A stretch of DNA of 64,000 bases from Grifola frondosa. Lineage: Eukaryota > Basidiomycota > Agaricomycetes > Polyporales > Grifolaceae. The position numbers and the translations under genes were made by a program. Under the pieces are notes generated by a model. That model worked only from the letters and a program-made list of their open reading frames with translations. It made no database searches and had not been told where the DNA came from. The stretch is taken from contig LUGG01000052.1 of the NCBI GenBank assembly GCA_001683735.1, positions 1 to 64,000 on the forward strand. Reading direction: 5' to 3'. How positions within the stretch are numbered: position 1 is the stretch's first letter; the number at the start of each line of letters is the position of its first letter. Shown piece after piece: positions 57,048 through 64,000 of this stretch.

Positions 57048-59373
57048 CTACCACTGTTCCCCATTTACAGGATCGTACACAAAGTCCGGATATTCAGGAA
57101 TCCAACGGTGCTCCAGTACCCTGTCCCGCACCTCTTCCCTGTCCCAATCGACAGTCGCGCTGCCCTCAACTATAGCCTGCTCCGCAACAGCAACGGTTAC
57201 CTCAAGGTTGACTTCCCGTGCGTCAGAAAAGTCAGGCAAGAGAGAACTGTCCGGGTTTTTCAGTGCTGGGGAAAGTGACGCGAGGCGACGAGTGCCGGCG
57301 ATGATCATGCTATCGGTGAGTGATTTCGCCTGTGTGATCAGCGCACCGTAACCAAGGCCAGGATATATCAATGCATCTAGAGTGTCGCGGTCAATGCCAG
57401 TTAACTGAATCGAAACCGCAAGCCTTACTATTGCACTCCGCGATCCTGCGCGAAATGATTAGACGAGACTCTGTTCTGCAAAGGAGATTCACTCACGTGT
57501 ATTCCTTTCCATTAGGCATCTTGCACGGCGGGAATGGGCTCCCACTAGCCATCAACGCTTTACCGTTTGTCCATTCGTTAGCATTCTTTGGTTCCACCTC
57601 AACGAGTTTGCTCGGATTGGACAGCGGGAAGATGATGGGTCGTTCCGTACCCTTCGCCATCTCCCTTATCACTTCCTCTGTGAACGCACCGGCGTGCGTC
57701 GAACACCCGATGAGTACCGTCGGTCGGACCTTCTTGACGACCTCGAGGAGCCCGACCTCGCCACGCTCGTTGGTGGGCACACCTTCCCACTCAGCATCCG
57801 GGCGCACGTACTCCTGCACTTCCTTCCGGATCTTAGAAGGCCCGAGAGACTCTTTGATCAGGCCGAAGCGGTCGAGCAAGTAGAACCGCTTGGTCGCATC
57901 TTCTTTCGAGAGGTGGTCGACGGACATCATGCCGTCGCGCAACTGGTTTGCGATGCCCATCCCGGCAGTGCCTGCGCCGTAGATGAGGAAACGCTGGTCC
58001 GAAAGCCTCGATTTCGTGACACCGATAGCAGACATCATCGCTGCAAGGGTGACTGCGCCGGTACCTTGTCTGAACGCCAGCAATCAGAGCTTGTCAACGG
58101 TGAATTTTATGTGGGAACGTACACATCGTCGTTAAACACTGAGTGCGTAGGCCGATAGAGGTCAAGAAGACGCTTGGCGTTGCTGACTCCAAAGTCCTCG
58201 AAATGCAGCAGACTGTGAGGGTTGTATTTCCGGACGAGTTGGACGAACTTGTCGACAAATCTGTCATAGGCCTTGCCCCGGATACGTTTGTTTGGCCATC
58301 CCTAGTCACATTGCAACTCAACGAAGAAGCGATGAATATAAGTAAGCGTACCACATATAAATTGTCTCTGAGGAGTCCTTCGTTGTTTGTGCCTACATCC
58401 AAAGTAACGCTGAGCGCTTTCGACGGATCGATCCCTCCAAGAAGAGTGTAGATGGCCGATTTCGCAGCCGCGATCTGCGAGAGTACGTCATTAGACAGCT
58501 ACGCTTATGATCAATTGTTGCCCTTACTCCGATACCCTACAATGCGATAGGTTAGCGCTAGAAACATTCGCACAGAAATTGCAATACGCACCCCGACACC
58601 CTGGTCACCAATTCCAAGAATAGCTTCTGCGTCTGATACAAACAATCAGCTGGATATCACGACCTTGTGTTTGTTCCAGATAGTCTTCTTCCATGGCATC
58701 TTGTTCCGGAAACGTCAAGTACATTCCCTCGCTCCGTCGGAATACATGAGAATAGTTCGCAATCGCTTCCGCCTTAGGAGGACATGATCAGTAACAGGGC
58801 AAAATCAGAAGCTCACTTGCATCGAGAGCAGTAGTGGACGTGTAACAATCATGGCCGAGACGACTGCCAACAAACATCCACGACTCCCTCGCGTGCACGT
58901 TTCGGGTAGCCCGAAGCATTCTGTATTGAACATTGTGCGCTCACCTGCGTCGGCGTATATATGATAGGAATGAGCTCCTTCAGATGTCTGCTGATGAGCC
59001 CGTAGTACAAGACCCAGTTCTGGTCCTTCAAGCTCTGCAGGAACGTGTTCTTTCTGATTGGCTGATCGCGCGTGCTGAGCTGGTCGTACGCGCGTTGACA
59101 TTGCTCCTCGAGAGTATTGAAGCGATACGGGAGACGCCCTGTAAGCCCGAACGCCTTGCGTTCGGCGGTGGTGAATGCGGTACCCTTGTTAAATCGTGGA
59201 TGTGTGAGTATGCTGTCCCGCGGAGGGCGACGCGGAGAACCCTGTTCGTCGAGGCCGACATGACGCCCGGGAGAACAAGTCTGATCAGAAAGCGCTGCGA
59301 GTGTAGAGGGAGAAACGGTGATGAGCTTCATTCCGGCTGAAACCATCTGCATATTTATACCCCCTGCTCCCAT
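57048..59373 (-). CDS. Malic enzyme (malate dehydrogenase, oxaloacetate-decarboxylating)
   Basis: Converts malate to pyruvate and CO2 with reduction of NAD(P), linking the citric acid cycle to lipid synthesis. The N-terminal exon reads [36 protein letters not shown] and [20 protein letters not shown]. Next come [20 protein letters not shown], a [14 protein letters not shown] region (58560-58640), [18 protein letters not shown] and [17 protein letters not shown]. The exon 58083-57493 has [17 protein letters not shown], the Rossmann motif [51 protein letters not shown] and [11 protein letters not shown]. The last exon ends [16 protein letters not shown], stop at 57048. The start is uncertain: 59373 (MGAGG..) is the ATG nearest the conserved part that gives a plausible leader; whether it targets mitochondria is not clear. 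Confidence 0.9.
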
Positions 59374-59666
59374 TACGGTGACGGAAGGGCGCAAGCATGA
59401 CGAGGTACACGACAAGCGCGTGCCGTTAATTCCAGGGCGAGACTTCTGCAGTTGGGCGTCGTGGGATAGCTGACAACGTTGGGTCTCCACCTGCAAGGAA
59501 AGTCTACGGGCGTCTAATTACGTAGGTATCGGTGTCAGTATCCACCGCAGCCCCATCTGCCATCTGCCACTGGACGCACGGCCACACCGTTCCAGAATCC
59601 AGAGGCAGCATAATGTGTACTTGAGCGCAGGACCCACCCCCATTTCCTGCAACACACCAACAGACA
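59374..59666. promoter_or_regulatory. Shared upstream region of divergent malic enzyme and LysM genes
   Basis: The two start codons are 293 bp apart on opposite strands. No specific element was identified; the region is simply the only place for both promoters if the starts are right. Confidence 0.4.
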
Positions 59667-60459
59667 TGGGCCGCTGGACACAATACGATGAGGTGCGTGC
59701 ACCCCACTACCTTTCCGGATTCGCTCACAAAGCATATTGTTATGTCGCTACAGGATGACTACCGCTTGCCGGAAGGCATGAAGCGGGTGGGATACGACGC
59801 TGACACTGGGAAGTACTACTTCCGAGACCAGGATGGCTCCCTTTGGGAAGGCCCAGAGGGTGCACAATACGGCGAGATGAAGAGAGGTCAGTCCGCTTAT
59901 TGGGATCCTCGTCTCGTTCCGAGGGTGCCTAGGCAGAGCGGCGTCGCTGAATGTAGTTGCTGCATGAACAGTCTCGGATGCACCGATTGCTCTAGGTGAT
60001 CATGACGGAAATGAAGGCGAAGATGAGGAGATGGCAGTCGGCCCGAGTCGTCCAGACGGCTACCAGCCGCTTGCAGTGGATTCAGTGAGTTGCGCATCAG
60101 CTCTCCCGACAACCCGCATACTTATATCCAAGTAGGAGGGGACCACACGCTCGGGGCATATCCTGAACAACACGACTGCATACCGTGTGATATTGCCTTT
60201 CTTCGTGATCGTCGCTGTCGCCCTCCTCCTCGCCATTCGGCTCGTATACTCACCCACAGTTTCAACAGACCCGCCTGAAGCAGCTGTATGCCCTGGTACG
60301 AGCCAAGTGTATTCTGTGAAGGCGGGAGACACCTGTTGGGATTTATCTCAGTCTTATGGATGCACCTTGCAAGACATTTTAGATGTCAACCCGGGGCTGC
60401 AATGCAGCGAACTAAAACCGGGGCAACCCATATGTTTACCTAGCCTGAAGGCCGCTTGA
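59667..60459 (+). CDS. LysM-domain type II membrane protein (CBM50)
   Basis: The start ATG 59667 gives MGRWTQYDE, then an intron, then DDYRLPEGMKRVGYDADTGK and YYFRDQDGSLWEGPEGAQYG, a conserved cytosolic head of this basidiomycete family. After a second intron comes an acidic stretch (GNEGEDEEMAVGPSRPDGYQ). After a third intron (acceptor near 60136) a single membrane helix reads VILPFFVIVAVALLLAIRLV. The C-terminal LysM domain reads VYSVKAGDTCWDLSQSYGC, then LQDILDVNPGLQCSELKPGQ and PICLP, with stop at 60457-60459. LysM domains bind chitin or related N-acetylglucosamine polymers, so the protein is probably a surface or cell-wall binding protein. All introns are short and in frame. Confidence 0.85.
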
Positions 60460-60759
60460 GATGCGAACGTCTGTTGTATGAAGTATTCGGTACACACGCT
60501 GGAATCAAGTGATGTATGTTTGTTGAAGTAGACAGTCTAATGTATGAGCAGGAACGTTGTATACATGACCTTCGGTGAAATTCTTGGTTACAGCCTGGTT
60601 ACAGCAAGATGGATGTCCTCAAATAAGCGCCTGTACGGAGGAGAGTGGGAGGAGTGACACATAGCGCGCGTACTGTCACAGTGTTATTATATGTGACGTC
60701 ACGCGAATTCAGTAACAGCGACGCGTCCGTTTCTGCCAATTGCCAAATATTGGTGCACG
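60460..60759. other. Intergenic between two plus-strand genes
   Basis: The 3' region of the LysM gene and the promoter region of the cohesin-loader gene. No motif identified. Confidence 0.5.
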
Positions 60760-63513
60760 ATGACATCGATGGCTTCGAGCTCTCCGCTTAGCCGTGCAAC
60801 TGAGCCCATGTCAGATGATAATCCTCGTCCGCATAAAAGACAAAGGACTCAATCATCGGGAGAGCTCGCCACGCCCGAGTCACTGAGGCCTCTTCCGCCA
60901 GCCATCCTCCTTGTCTCCCTTCCTGCCCTACTCGTGCATCCTCCAAATCACCGTTTATACCCTCACTCGCTGTTTTTATCGCTTGCATCTCTGAGGAAGT
61001 GTCTTGCACTGCCTGCGTTGTCCCCGGAAATCGAGTGTCGCGCATGGACGGGTTTGGCAGAGATTGGTATGAAGGTCATTGGTGGCGGACTGAGTCAGAG
61101 TGAAGAACACCCATGGGCAAAAGACATTGAAGCAGAGGTAAACTGGCTCGCACATGTAGAGTTCATAAAGGCGCATTCTTCTGACTAGATTTCGCACAGG
61201 TTGGGAAGGCCCTTAGTAAAGGCGTAAGTCGTCTATCCCGTGTACACAATCCCGGCCGCATATTATTGCTATCCTAAGTCCGTTATATGCGAGCTATTTT
61301 GCTGACTGTCTATTTTCTGCAGTCTATTATTGCGCAAAAGGTACGACATGAACTTAACTTCATATCGCTTCGGCTGACCTCGTTTAAGCACCCTTCTTTA
61401 CGCGCATACAGACACCATCTTGTACTCCTTCAAGCTCAACTTTCGCATTGGCAACATAAAACCAAATTTGCACGTACCCAGATCCGGAACCTTATTGCCT
61501 CCTTCTGGCCCACCGACCCTCCGCATATAGTCTACTCAGCTCATCTTGCAGCCATTTCCCTCCTCACCACACCAAATTCTCCTCCAACATCATCTCTTTC
61601 GAAACCAATGCATGCATCTCCTTCGCCACCTCACAGCCGGCAGGACATCCACGCCGCCCTCGCAGCCGTCGAAGAGCTCGAAAGGCTCTCCATCACGAAT
61701 GGCCACACACGCGTCACGCTCTTCATACATGTCCTTCGCCTTCGAATCCTTGTCGCAGCAAATATGTGGGCGGACGTCCCCGACGCGTTACAACGTTCAG
61801 AGACTTCACTGGGGCTATCTTACACTCCTGCTTCGACGCCGAAGCCGCGCAAGGACCCTAGGACAGACGTGTCTACACCTCCGGAGGCGACCTTCGTTGC
61901 ATTCGAGGATCCACTTGAAGCAGCGATGGTGGTTCATTTGCTCATAATGGCAGTAGTATTTTACACGCATGTCGGGAGCGCAGCAGATGTCTCCCCCGTC
62001 TGACACATCTGCACGCGTTGCTTGACTCCGACGTACTCGAGAAGTTCCCCTATGGATGCATCGACGTAAGTCAAACCCATCGCTGCTCCAAGCCGGTGCG
62101 GATTTTAATTATTGCAATTTCTACGGTGACAGATCGCGTTGCCGACCGGACCGCCATTGATGGTCCAAGTGACGCATCCGCGCGTTTTGTACCTGCTTAC
62201 ATTTTTGATAAGCAGTACGGCGAAGCGAGATGCCGTTGGTAGAAAGCCCAAGCGCAAGTTATTTGCTGCAGAGGGACTGGTGGCTTGGGACAATGTATCA
62301 GCCGGGAGATATTGTGTATGTTGTTCTAGCATTTTCTTATTAATTCATCTTAACCCTCATTTTTTATGTAGTCTCAACGTGGTCTGGACAAGGCGATGTC
62401 TATGAGGTTGAACAGCGATTAGCCAGGATCAAAGCAGATTTACTCTGCGAGCTTGCAGCTGTAAGCATATATTCCCCATGTCCTCATATTTGAATTAACA
62501 TGATATGGCTTAGGTATCTATTATGCGCAGCGAGTTTGATGCAGCTGAAGAGGTAAGCGATTGACTCTGGTACACGTACCTTCAAGCTACTGAAGTCTGA
62601 TGTACAGAATCTGAACTTGTTGATCGCTCACACCCGCACGTATGATATTTTCCCGCTCTTCTCCGCACGCATCGCATTGCACCATGCCCATCTCGCACAT
62701 GCCGTCGGCCAGACCTCGCGTGCACTTCAATGCTACCGCACCGCCGCCCACCTCGCCGAGCATGGAAGTTTTGTAGAAGTGGCGGCCCGTGCCGGAGATG
62801 TTACCCTCCGAATTGGTCTGGCACAAAATAAGGCCATTGCGGAAGGCACCACAACTCCGGAAACAGTCGACGATGATGATTGTATGGAGTCTGTGGACCT
62901 CGAAGCAGGCATGCAAGTTGTGGAGGCGTGTCGTGGGATGGGTGGGACGCTGGAGGCTGTGGGACAAGTGATCGAGGCCTGCATGATGCCAGAGATTCTG
63001 AAAGCCAAGTAAGTCGCCGTGAAAAATTGTTTCCTACAAAGTTGACATTGACGATAACTTCGCACAGGCAACATCTGAAGTTCGCTCTCGAGCTCGCGAC
63101 AAAAGCGCAAGATAACCACCTTCGTGCGCTCATTCTTGCGCTCATTGCGTCGCACTACCTGCACACCGCCGGAGATCATGCGCGCACGATGCTGCAGACG
63201 TGCGAGCAGCTTGCAGCGGGCCTGGGTGCACCCCCCACTAAATCCACGGGGGAACAAAGCAAGATGCCAGTGGTGGTGGGTAACGCGCCGCTCGGCCTAT
63301 GGGTCGGTGAGCGATTTTTGGGTAAGTGTTAATGCCCCTCTGTTGTCTGCTTGACAGCAGCGATCTGAGAAGCCTGGCTGACATATATATATATTCGTAG
63401 AACTGTTTAATCGTGCAGGAAAGGAGGCGCGAGCACAGAAGCAAGCCGCAGTAAACACTCAATTCGCGAAGGCTGTCGAAGATCTTGCCTGCAGGGGCAT
63501 GACAGGGGTGTAA
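60760..63513 (+). CDS. MAU2: Cohesin loading factor Mau2/Scc4
   Basis: Mau2/Scc4 pairs with Scc2/Nipbl to load cohesin on chromatin; it is a long TPR-like helical protein. The start at 60760 gives a short disordered lead with a basic patch (DNPRPHKRQRTQSSGE). Next come PPAILLVSLPALLVHPPNH, SLFLSLASLRKCLALPAL and CRAWTGLAEIGMKVIGGG. A further exon, from about 61390, reads HPSLRAYRHHLVLLQAQL and HWQHKTKFARTQIRNLIASF, then AALAAVEELERLSITNGHTR and RILVAANMWADVPDALQRSE. Later exons give RIALHHAHLAHAVGQTSRAL, QCYRTAAHLAEHGSFVEVAA, QHLKFALELATKAQDNHLRA and SHYLHTAGDHARTMLQTCEQ. The last exon ends AVEDLACRGMTGV with stop at 63511-63513. The helical-repeat pattern and order fit the Cohesin_load family. 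Confidence 0.85.
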
Positions 63514-64000
63514 CAAGTCGATGTTTTTGCCCAACCGCTTCCCTTCGAACTCAAATCGCCTTAAACTACAGAGAGTTCTCATCAATGTCACTGCGGATGA
63601 CATGGGTCAAAGTCGGTCGGATATAGCTGCACGTTCTCATTGGCATCGCATATTTCTCGGACAAGGCGACTTATCTTCCTCGAAGATAGGATGCCCCTAG
63701 GCTCTAGGGGACAGTGCGAGTCCGTAATATTTTACTCTATCGACGCTCTATCGACATGTAGATATAGATCCCAGCACGTTTGGAACTGTAGCATTAGTTG
63801 TGCATAATAGTCAAAGTCTTTGTTTATAGCTGGCGTGAAACCGCGGAGTTGGAGTCGGCTAGCATGGAACTACGTCCGTGTGATCGAAGGGAGACAAACA
63901 GTTGGGAACATGATAAAAGACCCAAGGGAAAGTCGTTGGCGTGGGCAACTTGGGCAACTTGTATAACATCAATATTGTATTATACCCGTTCGCCGTCGTG
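63514..64000. other. 3' region after Mau2; two adjacent small hairpins, no gene
   Basis: At 63672-63688 TATCTTC-CTC-GAAGATA and at 63694-63710 CCCCTAG-GCT-CTAGGGG form two back-to-back perfect 7-bp hairpins five bases apart. The rest shows no coding sequence. Confidence 0.6.

Noticed and set aside
1..64000. LTR retrotransposons, rRNA and tRNA genes
   Set aside because: No pair of long terminal direct repeats, no reverse transcriptase or integrase motifs, and no cloverleaf with box A/B could be supported by eye.

Overview
The window reads as nuclear DNA of a filamentous basidiomycete (Agaricomycetes). Genes have many short GT-AG introns of about 50-60 bases. The recognised families are typical of mushroom-forming fungi: a Tnp2-type transposase, a Rep/helicase Helitron, a TET/JBP-like dioxygenase, a DUF2235 hydrolase, a psi-producing oxygenase, a WD40 protein and a LysM membrane protein. 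About two thirds of the window is repeat-rich accessory DNA; the last ~16 kb is mostly ordinary genes.

Layout. 1-2.6 kb: decayed sequence with no confident gene. 2.6-7.0 kb: a CACTA/EnSpm-like element with a Tnp2 transposase carrying a SAP motif. 7.4-12.9 kb: a 5,456-bp foldback element made of two ~2.37-kb inverted arms around a ~0.7-kb spacer, flanked by an 8-bp target duplication and packed with 21-bp minisatellites. 14.1-15.4 kb: a broken WD40 gene. 16-24 kb, minus strand: a decayed Helitron (Rep, Pif1 helicase, cysteine-peptidase-like tail) with a 244-bp tandem repeat on one side and a 48-bp minisatellite on the other. 25-35 kb: a compact cassette of a minus-strand gene, a divergent plus-strand gene and a long minus-strand unit that starts with a TET/JBP-like dioxygenase. 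It is bounded by related short direct repeats and, on the right, by a perfect 25-bp hairpin. 35-38.3 kb: C-rich DNA, a trehalose-phosphate-synthase fragment and a secreted-protein gene with an 8-nt microexon. 39.8-46.8 kb: an F-box-like gene, a broken MFS transporter, an unnamed gene and a DUF2235 hydrolase cut at its 3' end by a dispersed repeat.

48-63.5 kb is gene-rich: a fatty-acid dioxygenase/P450 (Ppo), an acetylpolyamine-amidohydrolase/HDAC-like enzyme, a U1A/U2B''-type RNA-binding protein, malic enzyme, a LysM membrane protein and the cohesin loader Mau2/Scc4. These do not form an obvious cluster. Malic enzyme and the LysM gene are divergent and share a ~290-bp upstream region.

Many otherwise well-conserved reading frames carry single-base shifts, mostly at homopolymer runs. 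Before calling these genes dead, homopolymer-length error in the assembly should be considered. Gene boundaries given here are by-eye exon reconstructions.
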